From assembly GCA_039680605.1 (NCBI GenBank), contig JBDKTA010000069.1:1-61589 (forward strand): a DNA stretch of 61,589 nucleotides, given 5' to 3'. The first letter of the stretch is position 1. Each line of letters starts with the position of its first letter. The notes under the pieces were generated by a model. That model saw only the letters and a program-made list of their open reading frames with translations, ran no database searches and was not told the origin of the DNA. The position numbers were made by a program, and so were the translations under genes. This document shows positions 26,058 through 37,163 of this stretch, piece after piece. Source of the DNA: Planctomycetaceae bacterium. Its GTDB lineage: Bacteria > Planctomycetota > Phycisphaerae > SM23-33.

Positions 26058-27314
26058 CTACTGGCGGATGTGGCCTTGACCGGTCACGATCCACTTATAG
26101 GTCGTCAGGTCTTCGGCGCCCATGGGACCTCGGGCGTGGAGCTTGTCGGTGCTGATGCCCACCTCGGCGCCCAGACCGTACTCGCCGCCGTCGCTGAACC
26201 GCGTCGAGGCGTTGACCATCACGCTGGCAGAGTCGACCAGGGCGGTGAAGGTTTCAGCCGCGGCGATATCCTTCGTCACGATCGCGTCGGTGTGGGCGCT
26301 GCCGTAGGTGTTGATGTGGTCGATGGCCTCGGCCAGTCCGTCGACGATCTTCACCGCCAAAATCAGATCGAGGTATTCCGCCCGCCAATCGTCCTGCGTG
26401 GCGGCTTTCATATCCGGTACGATCCGGCGGCAGCGGTCGCAGCCGCGCAGCTCTACGCCGCGGGCGACCATGAGTTCCGCGAGCCGCGGCAGAAACTCCG
26501 CCGCGACGGCTGCGTCTATCAGCAGCGTCTCCATCGCGTTGCAGACGCCGGGGCGCTGGCATTTGGCGTTGATGACGATCGTCTCGGCAGTGGCGGCGTC
26601 GGCGGCCGAATGCACGTAGACGTGACAGTTTCCGGTGAAATGCTTGATCACGGGGATGGTGGCGGTCTCGACGACGGCGCGGATGAGCCCCTCGCCGCCG
26701 CGGGGGATGATCAGGTCGATCAGTCCCTGGGCGGTGGCCATGGCCGTCACGATATCGCGCGCGGGATTGTCAATCATGGCAATGGCATCGGCAGGCAGAC
26801 CGGCCTGGGCCAGACCCTCGCGCATGGCCGCGGCGACGGCCAGATTGGACTGCATGGCTTCTTTGCCGCCGCGCAGGATGCAGGCGTTGCCGCTCTTGAG
26901 GCACAGGGCGGCCGCGTCGGCGGTCACGTTGGGGCGCGACTCGAAGATGATCCCGATGACGCCGATGGGAACGCGCCGCTTCTCGACTCGCAGACCGTTG
27001 GGGCGGTTATACGCCTCAATGGTCTTGCCCACCGGGTCGTTCTGGCGGGCGATCTGTTCGATGGCGGCCGCCATCGCCTCCACGCGCGCCTCGGTCAGGC
27101 GCAGGCGGTCGATCATGGCGTCGGAGAGGCCCAGTTCATCCTTGCGGGCGAGGTCCCGTGCGTTGGCTTCGAGCACGGTCGCGCAGCGGCGGCGGAGGGC
27201 GGCGGCGCAGGCGAGCAGGGCCTGGTCGCGCTGGATGCCCTTGGCGCCGGCGAGGACGCCGGCGGCCTTTCGGGCCTCAGCGCCCAGGAACTGGATGTAC
27301 TGAGAGGCGGTCAT
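26058..27314 (-). CDS. proA: Gamma-glutamyl phosphate reductase
   Basis: A 418-residue NADPH-dependent enzyme of proline synthesis that reduces glutamyl-5-phosphate to the semialdehyde. The catalytic Cys lies in GVCNAMETLLID, and the family signatures VPIGVIGIIFESRPNVTADAAALCLKSGNA and the C-terminal STRFSDGGEYGLGAEVGIST region are seen. The expected partner proB is not adjacent. It is the last gene of the leftward recO-to-proA cluster, 13 bp after the YbbR gene. Confidence 0.96.
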   Translation of the reverse strand: MTASQYIQFLGAEARKAAGVLAGAKGIQRDQALLACAAALRRRCATVLEANARDLARKDELGLSDAMIDRLRLTEARVEAMAAAIEQIARQNDPVGKTIEAYNRPNGLRVEKRRVPIGVIGIIFESRPNVTADAAALCLKSGNACILRGGKEAMQSNLAVAAAMREGLAQAGLPADAIAMIDNPARDIVTAMATAQGLIDLIIPRGGEGLIRAVVETATIPVIKHFTGNCHVYVHSAADAATAETIVINAKCQRPGVCNAMETLLIDAAVAAEFLPRLAELMVARGVELRGCDRCRRIVPDMKAATQDDWRAEYLDLILAVKIVDGLAEAIDHINTYGSAHTDAIVTKDIAAAETFTALVDSASVMVNASTRFSDGGEYGLGAEVGISTDKLHARGPMGAEDLTTYKWIVTGQGHIRQ

Positions 27315-27327
27315 GCGCGTCCGGGGG

Positions 27328-28398
27328 TCAGGGTTCAGCAGGTTCTTCGGATTTCTGCTGCATCTTGAACTGCACTTTAGGAGCCGGGCCGACCACGTTC
27401 AACTGAAGATCGCCCAGGAACCGAATCCGCACCTCTTCGGTTTCCCAGCTCTTGATGTCTTTCTTGTGGCGGTCTTCGAGCACGACGTACGCCTCGATCA
27501 TGGAGTCGGAAACCTTGGCAATGTCGGTCTTGGGACCGGTGACCTTGATCTTGGGCCTCCACTCCATATCGTCCTTGCGCACGAGGGAGAATTTCGCCCA
27601 TGTGCCATCTTCGGCCCAGGTGACCGGGCAAAGCAGGGCAACGCTGATGGAAAGTTCCTTGGCGTCGGTGTACTGCCCGATGGTGGCCGAGACGTTGACG
27701 GTGGCCCCGCTTTCGACCAAAGCCACCGGCTCGTCGGCGATCTGCGATTCCAGTTTGACTTCGCCCAGCGTGAGGGTCTGGCCGGGCGTGTACGCCCGCA
27801 GGTCCTGGGGCAGAGTCTTGAGGGTGGGTTTGGAGTTGGTCTTGCTGAGGATTCGCTGCCAGGCCGACTCGGTGCATCGCACGGCGATGCGGTCGGGGGT
27901 GACCTGCGCCTTGCCGTCGAGCTCTCGCCCGACGGGCACGAACTCGACCGGCACCTCGTGGCTGGCCAGCATCTCTATGGTCACCGCAATGGTATCCGGC
28001 GAAACTCCCTGCACCGAAAGCCCCAGCTCGTTAAACTGCGGCACCTGCTGGACGATCGGCAGGGCCGGGATGCTGCTGGCTCCGGCAGGGAGCTTCGCCA
28101 CGTCGAAGCGGGTCAGGTCATCGGCGTTGAACCGCTCGCGATAGATCTCGACGTTGCGGCGGCTGCCCACGATCTTGAAGGCCACCTTCTGCCGCGCCGG
28201 CGAGGTGATAATGCGGTCGGGGTCGGTCGAGTGCAGTACGATGCTCGAGGTGAACTCGTGGCTGTCCGTGTGCTGCAAGTCGGCGTAGATCCAGACCAGC
28301 ACCGAAACCAGCAGCACCCAGAGGGCGTTGCGTCCGCGTTCGAACCACCAGCTCCGCGACAAGGCCCCCCGCTCCTTGACGCCCAATCGCTTGCTCAT
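27328..28398 (-). CDS. YbbR-domain protein, putative CdaA regulator
   Basis: A 356-residue protein with one N-terminal membrane segment (about residues 22-40, NALWVLLVSVLVWIYADL) and a long periplasmic part composed of YbbR-like beta repeats. YbbR proteins (CdaR) bind and modulate the diadenylate cyclase CdaA. Its ATG overlaps the cdaA stop (ATGA), fixing both the start and the functional link. The usual third partner, GlmM, is replaced by proA here. Confidence 0.88.
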   Translation of the reverse strand: MSKRLGVKERGALSRSWWFERGRNALWVLLVSVLVWIYADLQHTDSHEFTSSIVLHSTDPDRIITSPARQKVAFKIVGSRRNVEIYRERFNADDLTRFDVAKLPAGASSIPALPIVQQVPQFNELGLSVQGVSPDTIAVTIEMLASHEVPVEFVPVGRELDGKAQVTPDRIAVRCTESAWQRILSKTNSKPTLKTLPQDLRAYTPGQTLTLGEVKLESQIADEPVALVESGATVNVSATIGQYTDAKELSISVALLCPVTWAEDGTWAKFSLVRKDDMEWRPKIKVTGPKTDIAKVSDSMIEAYVVLEDRHKKDIKSWETEEVRIRFLGDLQLNVVGPAPKVQFKMQQKSEEPAEP

Positions 28399-29234
28399 GA
28401 CGAGCCTCCCTTGGCCGCGCGGCGGCGTAGCATCACCGGGGGGTTCAGGAAGCTCGTCAGCATCGCCCGCAGGTTCTCGATCTCCAGCCCGATGTACAAC
28501 TGCCCCTCGCACGCCAGCGAGATGCGACCGGTCTCTTCGCTGATGACCAGCACCACGGCGTCGGATTCCTTCGCCAGGCCCAGCGCCGCGCGGTGGCGGC
28601 TGCCCAGAGACGGGTCGACCTCTTCACTTTCGGCCAGAGGAAACTGCACCCCGGCGGCCGCGATGCGCCCCTGGCGCACAATCACGCCCATGTCATGCAG
28701 GGGGCTTCCGGGGTAGAAGATGGTGTTGATCAACTGCGGCGAGATTTCCGCGTCGACCACCGTGCCGCTGCGGATCATGGTCGTCAGGCCGACCGATCGC
28801 TCGATGGCCACGACGGCGCCGATCTTGTTTCGCGAGAGAAAGGCGGCTGCTTCGAGGAGGCTCTCGATGACGACTTCGGCCTGTCCGGCCGGTCCGCGGA
28901 AGAACTGGGCCTGCCCGATCTGGATCAGGGCCCGGCGCAGTTCAGGCTGAAAGGCCACCAGCACCGCGCCGAAGACGAACAGGAGGAACCCGCCGTAAAG
29001 ATAGCGGATGCGTTCCCATTCGAGGCTTTCGGGAAGGGCGAGAATGACGACGTATCCGGTCACCAGCAGAATGGCGACGCCCTTGATCAATCGCGCGCCG
29101 CGGGTTCCTCGCAGGAAGCGCATGACCCACCAGACCACCGCCCCGATCAGCAGCAGTTCGATCAGCACCACGCCGCTCTTGTAGCTGGCCACGCGGTGCA
29201 GGTAGGTCATGATGGCGCGAATCAAATCTTCCAC
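28395..29234 (-). CDS. cdaA: Diadenylate cyclase CdaA
   Basis: A 279-residue membrane enzyme that makes c-di-AMP from two ATP. Three membrane segments lie in residues 20-95, followed by the DAC domain. The RHR motif is intact (SRHRAALG, 213-215). The motif usually reading DGA is DMG (181-183, PLHDMGVIV), retaining the metal-binding Asp but changing the next two residues. c-di-AMP controls osmolyte and cell-wall balance. The gene is coupled to ybbR by overlapping start and stop codons, and lies 127 bp downstream of folP. Confidence 0.93.
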   Translation of the reverse strand: MEDLIRAIMTYLHRVASYKSGVVLIELLLIGAVVWWVMRFLRGTRGARLIKGVAILLVTGYVVILALPESLEWERIRYLYGGFLLFVFGAVLVAFQPELRRALIQIGQAQFFRGPAGQAEVVIESLLEAAAFLSRNKIGAVVAIERSVGLTTMIRSGTVVDAEISPQLINTIFYPGSPLHDMGVIVRQGRIAAAGVQFPLAESEEVDPSLGSRHRAALGLAKESDAVVLVISEETGRISLACEGQLYIGLEIENLRAMLTSFLNPPVMLRRRAAKGGSS

Positions 29235-29361
29235 GGCGACGCTTTTCGTTGGCTATGCGCACGAGACCACCGCCCTGCAGGGCAGGTTGGCATTACTCTA
29301 TCGACAAAACCGCGAACGTTCCTGAAGCTTTCCCAGCCCTAGAACTCTACTGATGTTACGC

Positions 29362-30207
29362 TCAGAATCCAGCGGGGTTCTCAAGACTCCGCCATACCGC
29401 CAGAGCCTGGCACGTCGCCGACACGTCGTGAACGCGCAGAATGGTCGCCCCGCCGGCGTAAGCGTACAACGCCGCCGCCACGCTGCCCAGCGTCCTGGCC
29501 GATGCCGCCGGGGTGTTCGTCAACTCGCCGATGAATCGTTTTCGCGACGCCCCCACCAGCACCGGGCGCCCCAGGTCGCACAGCGCCGCCAGGCCCCGCA
29601 GCAGCGCCAGGTTGTGTTCCAGACGTTTGCCAAACCCGATGCCCGGGTCGACGATGATCTGGGCGGCCTTGACCCCCGCCGCCATCGCCGCGGCGATGCG
29701 CTGAGCCAGAAAGCTCCGCACCTCGGCGACGACGTCGCGGTAGTCCGGGTCGCGCTGCATGGTCGCCGGTTCGCCCCGCATGTGCATCAGCACCAGCCCA
29801 CAGCCGCGCTCGGCGGCCAGGGCGAACATCTCCGGATCGTCGCGACCGGCGGAGATATCGTTGATGATGCTCGCGCCCTGCTCCAGGGCGCAGGCGGCCA
29901 CGACGGAACTGGACGTGTCGATGCTGACCAGCGATCCGGTGCCCGCCGCCGCCGCGACGCTCGAGCCCAGCCGCGCGATCTGCTCGCCTGGACTGACGCG
30001 CGCCGATCCCGGACGCGTGGATTCGGCGCCGATGTCGATGATGTCGGCGCCTTCGCGCGCCATGGCTGCCGCATGCTCAGCGGCCGTGCCGGCATCGAAG
30101 AACTCCCCGCCATCGGAGAAGCTGTCAGGGGTGATATTGAGAACTCCCATCACCGCGGGGCGTCCGGTGTGATGGGAGTTCAGGATGTCCTGCAGCGATG
30201 CGGCCAT
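29362..30207 (-). CDS. folP: Dihydropteroate synthase
   Basis: A 281-residue TIM-barrel enzyme that joins p-aminobenzoate to dihydropterin pyrophosphate in folate synthesis. Both signatures are present: VMGVLNITPDSFSDGG (about 19-34) and GADIIDIGAESTRPGS (53-68); later motifs are INDISAG, VDPGIGFGK and LVGASRKRFIG. The folP-cdaA-ybbR order recurs in many bacteria next to ftsH, as it does here. Confidence 0.96.
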   Translation of the reverse strand: MAASLQDILNSHHTGRPAVMGVLNITPDSFSDGGEFFDAGTAAEHAAAMAREGADIIDIGAESTRPGSARVSPGEQIARLGSSVAAAAGTGSLVSIDTSSSVVAACALEQGASIINDISAGRDDPEMFALAAERGCGLVLMHMRGEPATMQRDPDYRDVVAEVRSFLAQRIAAAMAAGVKAAQIIVDPGIGFGKRLEHNLALLRGLAALCDLGRPVLVGASRKRFIGELTNTPAASARTLGSVAAALYAYAGGATILRVHDVSATCQALAVWRSLENPAGF

Positions 30208-30270
30208 GCGGGCATGATAGCCGGATTCGCGGCGATGACTAACGGATAATTTGTCGAACCGCCGAGTCGT

Positions 30271-30582
30271 TCACACGCCGGTTGTTTCGTCCTGACGCGT
30301 GGGGGCTCGCGTTTCAGCCAGCCGCACGGGCAACTGCCCGCCGAACGCCGCCGCCAGCCCCACCAGGAACGACGCCACCAGCAGAACGACCATGAGGATC
30401 GAGAAGACGATCCGCACGGCCCGGCTGTCGATGATGAGGAATATCCCCAGGATCATCGCCGAAGCCAGGGCCAAAGCGCCGATCCAGAACAGGACGGGGC
30501 GTTTGACGCGGTCGCTGCGCACGGCAAGATACAGATAGAAGATCGTCAGGATAATCGCGATGACAGGCCCCAGATTGTCCAT
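30271..30582 (-). CDS. Small three-helix membrane protein
   Basis: A 103-residue protein with three hydrophobic segments (about 5-22, 30-50, 57-80) and a polar C-terminus. No family is recognised. It sits between ftsH (60 bp upstream) and folP (63 bp downstream) on the same strand, so it is probably co-transcribed with them. Confidence 0.65.
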   Translation of the reverse strand: MDNLGPVIAIILTIFYLYLAVRSDRVKRPVLFWIGALALASAMILGIFLIIDSRAVRIVFSILMVVLLVASFLVGLAAAFGGQLPVRLAETRAPTRQDETTGV

Positions 30583-30642
30583 ATCTGCTCTCCTTTGTTA
30601 TAGTGGCGTTATGGCAAGGGCACGCGCCCGTTCTGATCAAGT

Positions 30643-32643
<2,001 letters not shown>

Positions 32644-32659
32644 GTCAGTATTGTATCTC

Positions 32660-33178
32660 TCACCACGGCTCTGCCATCTGTTCTACGACCATGCGGGCGG
32701 CCTTGTTGAGAACTGTCTCGCTGCCCTGGAAGAATTCCTCGGTGTAGGGCGACAGCGGGATATACGTTCCGGCGACGGTCATGGCGGGAATTTTGGCTAG
32801 TTCCTTGCCACTTCGCAGGTCGGTCCAGACGAACGACAGGGTGACGACCACTTCAATCTCGCGGGCGTTGCCGCTGGCGGCATCATAGCTGAGCACGAGT
32901 TGGCTGATGTCGTCGATGCGCCCGGTCAGCAGCGTGTCGGCGCCGGTCTTGTCTGCCACTTTGTACTTCGTCTGCAGTTCGATCTGCTTGATGACCGCCT
33001 CGGTCATGCGCAGCTCGATGTCGCGGCGGTAGACGTCTTTGCCTCGCGACCAGACGGGCACCGCCACGGTCTTGATGCCCGTGCGGTACTGGTCCTGCAT
33101 CGTATAACCGGTGTTGGTGCATCCTGCCGCGATCAGTGCGGCCACGGTTGTCGCCAGGAGGAGATAAGCGGTCTTCAT
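32660..33178 (-). CDS. lptE: LptE-like LPS-assembly lipoprotein
   Basis: A 172-residue lipoprotein with lipobox LIAAGC (Cys20). The body matches the LptE family found in planctomycetes and relatives: KTVAVPVWSRGKDVYRRDIELRMTEAVIKQIE, then a mixed beta region and VLNKAARMVVEQM. LptE plugs the LptD barrel that places LPS in the outer membrane, which supports a Gram-negative envelope. Its ATG overlaps the stop of the TPR gene (ATGA). Confidence 0.82.
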   Translation of the reverse strand: MKTAYLLLATTVAALIAAGCTNTGYTMQDQYRTGIKTVAVPVWSRGKDVYRRDIELRMTEAVIKQIELQTKYKVADKTGADTLLTGRIDDISQLVLSYDAASGNAREIEVVVTLSFVWTDLRSGKELAKIPAMTVAGTYIPLSPYTEEFFQGSETVLNKAARMVVEQMAEPW

Positions 33179-34359
33179 TGGGGTTTTCCGGTCGGAATTT
33201 CGCCAGACGTTTTGGGCAGCATCCCCTCTTCCGACGGTGGAGGGGGCGGCACAAACCGCTTATGATAGCGTCCCTCGGGCGGACTTGCCACTACTGTTGA
33301 CTGAGAAGGTTCGCCCGGCGACCGCGGCGTGACGCCGCCCAGCAGCCCCAGCGCCTGACGCGCGTTCGCCGCCCAGGTCGTCTCGGGAAACCGGGTTGCC
33401 ACCTGTCCGTAGTAATACGCCGCCGCGTCCAGGCGGCTGGTGCGCCTGTAAAATTCGGCGCTGCTGAAAAGTTTCTGCGCCCGCAGCTCGGTGATCTGCC
33501 GCAGCGTGTCGGGCACGCCCTCGCGCTTGGCGGCCTTGGGGTAGCGCTCCGTGAAGGTCTTGTACCGCTGCTGGGCCTCGAGCAGGGGCGTGTCGTCGAA
33601 CTCGATGCCGCCAAACTGCGACTGCGTCGCGCGAGCCCCCTGGAGCATGGCGTACTCGACGTCCGGGTCGTTCTTGAACAGTTCGATATAGCTGTCGTAG
33701 GCGTCGACGGCTTCGGTCCACTCGCCGGCGCGGTAGTGGTAGTCGCCGATGCGCATGACGGACTTGCGGGCCAAGGCGCTTCCGGGGGAGTGCTTGACGA
33801 TCTTGGAGAGGATCTCAAGCCCGTCCTCTTTGGCGGGCAACCAGAACATCCCCATCGACAGGCGTTTCTTTCCGGTCAGGAACGCCTCAGCCACGGCGTA
33901 CTCGCGGTCGAGGGCGCGCTGGAAGAATTTTCCGCCGGGGAACTTGGCGATCTGCTTCTCGTACCACTCGAAACCCTGGAAGTAGTGCTCGCGTCCGACC
34001 TCGGCCTCGCCGGCAAGGAACATCGCTTCTTCGCAGTCGTCGTCGAAGGGATTGCTCTTGACGAACTTCTGGGCCTTGGAAAGGGCGTCGCCCCACTTCT
34101 TCTTGGCCAGCAGGTCGCGGATCTCGGTGATCCCCGCCGAGAGCGAACCGACCGGGGCGGCCGCCTTGCGCACCCACTTGCCGCCCTTCCACTCGAACTC
34201 GCCGGTTCCGGCGGCGTCGGAGACCGCGACGCCGCCCGTGGCCGGCCTCGAGGCCGGCGCCTTGCCCGCTTCGTCAGCCCGCGCCGCCGCCGGCGCGCAC
34301 AACGCGGCGAGCATGGCGAGGGTCAGGATGTTGTTTGATGCCGCCATCGGTTTGGCCAT
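33175..34359 (-). CDS. Exported TPR-like (BamD/YbgF-type) protein
   Basis: A 394-residue protein with a signal peptide (to about residue 28, PAAARA). Several tetratricopeptide-like helix pairs follow: WGDALSKAQKFVKSNPFDDD, HYFQGFEWYEKQIAKFPGG, WTEAVDAYDSYIELFKNDPD and LDAAAYYYGQVATRFPETTW, the spacing seen in BamD and YbgF. No lipobox Cys is present. The C-terminus is proline-rich (FVPPPPPSEE). The overlap with lptE suggests a joint role in outer-membrane assembly. ATG at 34359 or 34347 is possible. Confidence 0.8.
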   Translation of the reverse strand: MAKPMAASNNILTLAMLAALCAPAAARADEAGKAPASRPATGGVAVSDAAGTGEFEWKGGKWVRKAAAPVGSLSAGITEIRDLLAKKKWGDALSKAQKFVKSNPFDDDCEEAMFLAGEAEVGREHYFQGFEWYEKQIAKFPGGKFFQRALDREYAVAEAFLTGKKRLSMGMFWLPAKEDGLEILSKIVKHSPGSALARKSVMRIGDYHYRAGEWTEAVDAYDSYIELFKNDPDVEYAMLQGARATQSQFGGIEFDDTPLLEAQQRYKTFTERYPKAAKREGVPDTLRQITELRAQKLFSSAEFYRRTSRLDAAAYYYGQVATRFPETTWAANARQALGLLGGVTPRSPGEPSQSTVVASPPEGRYHKRFVPPPPPSEEGMLPKTSGEIPTGKPQ

Positions 34360-34427
34360 AAAGCCCCCCGCAGACAGGGGAACAATTATACACCCCAAGC
34401 CGCCATTAGCAAGAAGGCGAGAGGGTC

Positions 34428-34536
34428 CGGTGCCGTGGCGCGCAGGGCCCAAGGCCCGGAGAGCCACGATCCCCGCACACGCGCCTCGTTGCCCCCATCG
34501 TGGCTGTCGGGCTAAAGCCCTCCCGCCACGGCACCC
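34428..34536. repeat. GGTGCCGTGGCGCGCAGGG palindromic repeat (family G)
   Basis: GGTGCCGTGGCGCGCAGGGC with the inner hairpin GGGCCCAAGGCCC and GAGAGCCACGATCCC is answered by CGTGGCTGTCGGGCTAAAGC and CCTCCCGCCACGGCACC. A second copy is at 37008-37153. The recO stop codon (CTA at 34512-34514 read backwards) lies inside it. Confidence 0.88.
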
Positions 34537-35303
34537 GAATTCGCAGGACCGCCCAGGACGTGCTTGGCCATCTTCGGCCAATGGTTGATCTGCTGGGCGA
34601 TGTGGTAGCACAGCAGGCGGTTGACCTTGCGGGCCTGGGGTTCTTCCAGCACGGGGCGCGTTGCCGTGCGGCTGGCCGTCAGCGCCGCGATGCCCTGCAG
34701 CGCCGCGGCGTCGACGGCGAGGGCTTCCTTGGCCGTCATGCGGCAGCGGCTGCAGATCAGCCCGCCGGCGGTGGAACTGAAGAAGACCTGCTCCTTGGCG
34801 GCCGCCGCCTTGCCGATCAGGGGCGTCTGACAGCCCTGGCAGGTTCGCAGGTCAGCCAGAAGACCCAAATGACCGAGCAAGCGCCACTGGAAGTACGCCA
34901 GCACGGCCTGAACCGGCGCGTCACTCTGCCCCAGGCGCGTCAGGGCGTTGTGCAGCAGGTCGAAGACCTCCACGTGTACGTCGCCCTCGCTGACGGTGGC
35001 CGCCACGACTTCCAGCATGTACAGCGCCGCGTTAAGCCGCCGCAGGTCTTTTCGCAGCGCGGCGTGCGAGTCCGTCTCCGCGTACTCGATCAGGGTCGCC
35101 AGGCTCTCGCCCCGGCCGGTAGAGTAGATCAACTCCCCTTCGCTGAACATGTCGACCAGCCCGCCGGACTTGCTCTTGGGCCGCTTGGTGCCCTTGCCCA
35201 GCGCGCGGACAGCCCCGCCCTCGCGCGTCAGGAAGTGCAAGACCTGCGAGGTCTCGCTGTAGTCGTAAGCGCGAAGACAGATTGCCTGCTCCCGGTGGCG
35301 CAT
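34512..35303 (-). CDS. recO: DNA repair protein RecO
   Basis: A 263-residue recombination mediator that helps RecR load RecA onto SSB-coated DNA. An N-terminal OB-fold (AICLRAYDYSETSQVLHFLT, then GKGTKRPKSK) precedes a helical domain with a four-cysteine zinc site (CQGC and CSRC). The start MRHREQAI (35303) was chosen because the eight codons before it belong to a GGTAATAGTAACC repeat. At the other end, the last residues (AVAGGL) and the TAG are encoded by the family G repeat. The gene is thus bounded by repeats on both sides. Confidence 0.93.
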   Translation of the reverse strand: MRHREQAICLRAYDYSETSQVLHFLTREGGAVRALGKGTKRPKSKSGGLVDMFSEGELIYSTGRGESLATLIEYAETDSHAALRKDLRRLNAALYMLEVVAATVSEGDVHVEVFDLLHNALTRLGQSDAPVQAVLAYFQWRLLGHLGLLADLRTCQGCQTPLIGKAAAAKEQVFFSSTAGGLICSRCRMTAKEALAVDAAALQGIAALTASRTATRPVLEEPQARKVNRLLCYHIAQQINHWPKMAKHVLGGPANSGAVAGGL

Positions 35304-35305
35304 GG

Positions 35306-35390
35306 GGTAATAGTAACCAGTAATCAATAATCAGTGACCAGTAATCCGCAGCGTGGTTACTGATTACCGGTTACCGATTACTGATTACCA
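35306..35390. repeat. GGTAATnnGTAACC palindromic repeat (family I)
   Basis: GGTAATAGTAACCAGTAATC and further TAATC/AGTGACC units on the left are answered by GGTTACTGATTACC, GGTTACCGATTACTGATTACC on the right. AT-rich relative to its surroundings. It fills the gap between sodA and recO. Confidence 0.85.
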
Positions 35391-35394
35391 AGTT

Positions 35395-36030
35395 CTATTT
35401 GCTCTTGCGTTCGATGCGTGATGCGCTGCGGGCGTAGAGTTCGGCCACGCGGTTCCAGTTCACCACCGACCACCATGCCGCGATATAGTCGGCGCGGCGG
35501 CTCTGATATTTGAGGTAGTACGCGTGCTCCCAGACGTCCAGGCCGAGGATCGGTTGGCAGCCGTACATCAGGGGCGAGTCCTGGTTGGGCGTGCTGAAGA
35601 CGGTCAACTGCCCGGTGGGTTCGACGGCCAACCAGGCCCATCCGCTGCCGAACCGCGCCATGGCAGCCTGGGTGAACTTGTCGGTCATCCTTCGAAAGCT
35701 GCCGAACTGCTCGATCAGCGTCTGGCCCAGCGTACCCTGCGGCGGCTGCGACCCGCCCGGGGTCATGATCCGCCAGAACAGGCTGTGATTGAGGTGCCCA
35801 CCGCCGTGGTTGCGCACGTCCTGCCGGATGGCTTCCGGCACGCGACCGATGTCGTAGAGAATTTCCTCCAGCGGCAGCGACTGCAGTTCCCGCCGTCCAT
35901 CGAGCAATTTGTTGAGGTTGTGTACATACCCGGCGTGATGCCTGGTGTGATGGATCTCCATCGTTTCGGCATCGATGTGGGGCTCAAGGGCGTCATACGG
36001 GTAAGGCAGAGCGGGCACTTCATAAACCAT
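35395..36030 (-). CDS. sodA: Superoxide dismutase, Mn-type
   Basis: A 211-residue Fe/Mn superoxide dismutase. Metal ligands are His27, His82, Asp165 and His169 (DVWEHAYYLKY). The second-sphere Gln150 in TPNQDSPLM and glycine-rich GGGHLNH indicate the manganese or cambialistic subtype. No signal peptide, so cytoplasmic. The ATG is preceded by GGAAGTGAGGA. A TACAAT about 75 bp upstream may be its -10. Confidence 0.95.
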   Translation of the reverse strand: MVYEVPALPYPYDALEPHIDAETMEIHHTRHHAGYVHNLNKLLDGRRELQSLPLEEILYDIGRVPEAIRQDVRNHGGGHLNHSLFWRIMTPGGSQPPQGTLGQTLIEQFGSFRRMTDKFTQAAMARFGSGWAWLAVEPTGQLTVFSTPNQDSPLMYGCQPILGLDVWEHAYYLKYQSRRADYIAAWWSVVNWNRVAELYARSASRIERKSK

Positions 36031-36199
36031 TGCTGATCCTCACTTCCTGTGGAAGCCACCCCAGCCGATTCAACGCGCAGGCCGTGGCGGCGCCTCTTCC
36101 ACAGCACATTGTAGGGCAGCGTTTTGCGAAACAAACAAGCCGCCCGAAGTCGCCCGGCACTATCATTACATACGTACCGCTAAGACAAGGAGACGTACC

Positions 36200-36991
36200 A
36201 TGATCAGGAAATTTCCTATCGCCCTGGCAACGGCGATTCTGGCCCTGGCATCCCCCGCTGCCCACGCCGCCCTGGCGACCCAGACTGTCGCCTACGCCCA
36301 CCAGCAGACACAGATGCAGGGGCTGCTCGTCCTTGACGATGCCGCCCCAACTCCCCAGCCGCTGGTGCTGGTCGTGCATGAATGGTGGGGCCTCAATGAC
36401 TATGCCAGGAACCGCGCCCGGCAGCTCGCGCAGATGGGCTATGCCGCCTTCGCCGTCGACATGTACGGCAAGGGCGTGGTGGCCAAGACACGAGACGAGG
36501 CCGCCAAGCTCGCCGGCCCCCTCCGTAGCGACCGCAAGCTCATGCGGGCGCGGATCAAGGCCGCCCTCGATGCCGTGAGCAAGAACCCGCGCGTCGACGC
36601 CAAACGCATCGCCGTGATCGGATACTGCTTCGGCGGAACGGTGGCGCTGGAATTGGCTCGCAGTGGAGCGGACATCGCCGGGGTGGTCAGCTTTCACGGC
36701 GGGCTCGACACCCCCACGCCCCAGGACGCCAGGAGCATCAAGGCCAAGATCCTCGTCTGCACCGGGGCCGACGACCGCTCCGTGCCGATGACGCAGGTGC
36801 AGGGCTTCATCGAGGAAATGCGCCCGGCCAAAGTGAACTACCAGATCAACATCTACAGCGGGGCCGTCCACGCCTTCACCAACCCCGCCTCAGGCGACGA
36901 CCCATCCACCAATGTCGCCTACAACGAAACGGCGGACAAACGATCCTGGGAGGCAATGAAGAACTTCTTCGACGAAATCTTCAAGCGCTAG
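36200..36991 (+). CDS. Exported dienelactone hydrolase family protein
   Basis: A 263-residue alpha/beta hydrolase with a signal peptide (cleavage near AHA, residue 23). The dienelactone-hydrolase triad is visible: Cys143 in GYCFGG, an Asp in CTGADDRSVP (191/192) and His224 in GAVHAFTNP. HEWWGLNDYARNRARQLA is the family-typical oxyanion region. It probably hydrolyses small esters or lactones in the periplasm. AAGGAG precedes the ATG. A family G repeat begins 17 bp after the stop. Confidence 0.93.
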   Translation: MIRKFPIALATAILALASPAAHAALATQTVAYAHQQTQMQGLLVLDDAAPTPQPLVLVVHEWWGLNDYARNRARQLAQMGYAAFAVDMYGKGVVAKTRDEAAKLAGPLRSDRKLMRARIKAALDAVSKNPRVDAKRIAVIGYCFGGTVALELARSGADIAGVVSFHGGLDTPTPQDARSIKAKILVCTGADDRSVPMTQVQGFIEEMRPAKVNYQINIYSGAVHAFTNPASGDDPSTNVAYNETADKRSWEAMKNFFDEIFKR

Positions 36992-37007
36992 TCCGAAGTT
37001 CCCGCCC

Positions 37008-37153
37008 GGGTGCCGTGGCGCGCAGGGCCGAAGGCCCGGAGACTGGGTGCCGTGGCGCGCAGGGCAGAAGGCCCGGAGAGCCACGATCCCTGAACTGGCG
37101 GCGCTGCTGCGCTGGCGTGGCTGTCGGGCTAAAGCCCTCCCGCCACGGCACCC
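37008..37153. repeat. Family G palindromic repeat with duplicated left arm
   Basis: The left arm GGTGCCGTGGCGCGCAGGGC occurs twice (37009 and 37044 onward), and the right arm CGTGGCTGTCGGGCTAAAGC ending CGCCACGGCACCC once (to 37153). The extra left arm suggests recombination between copies or repeated insertion. Confidence 0.88.
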
Positions 37154-37163
37154 GCGCCTTCGG

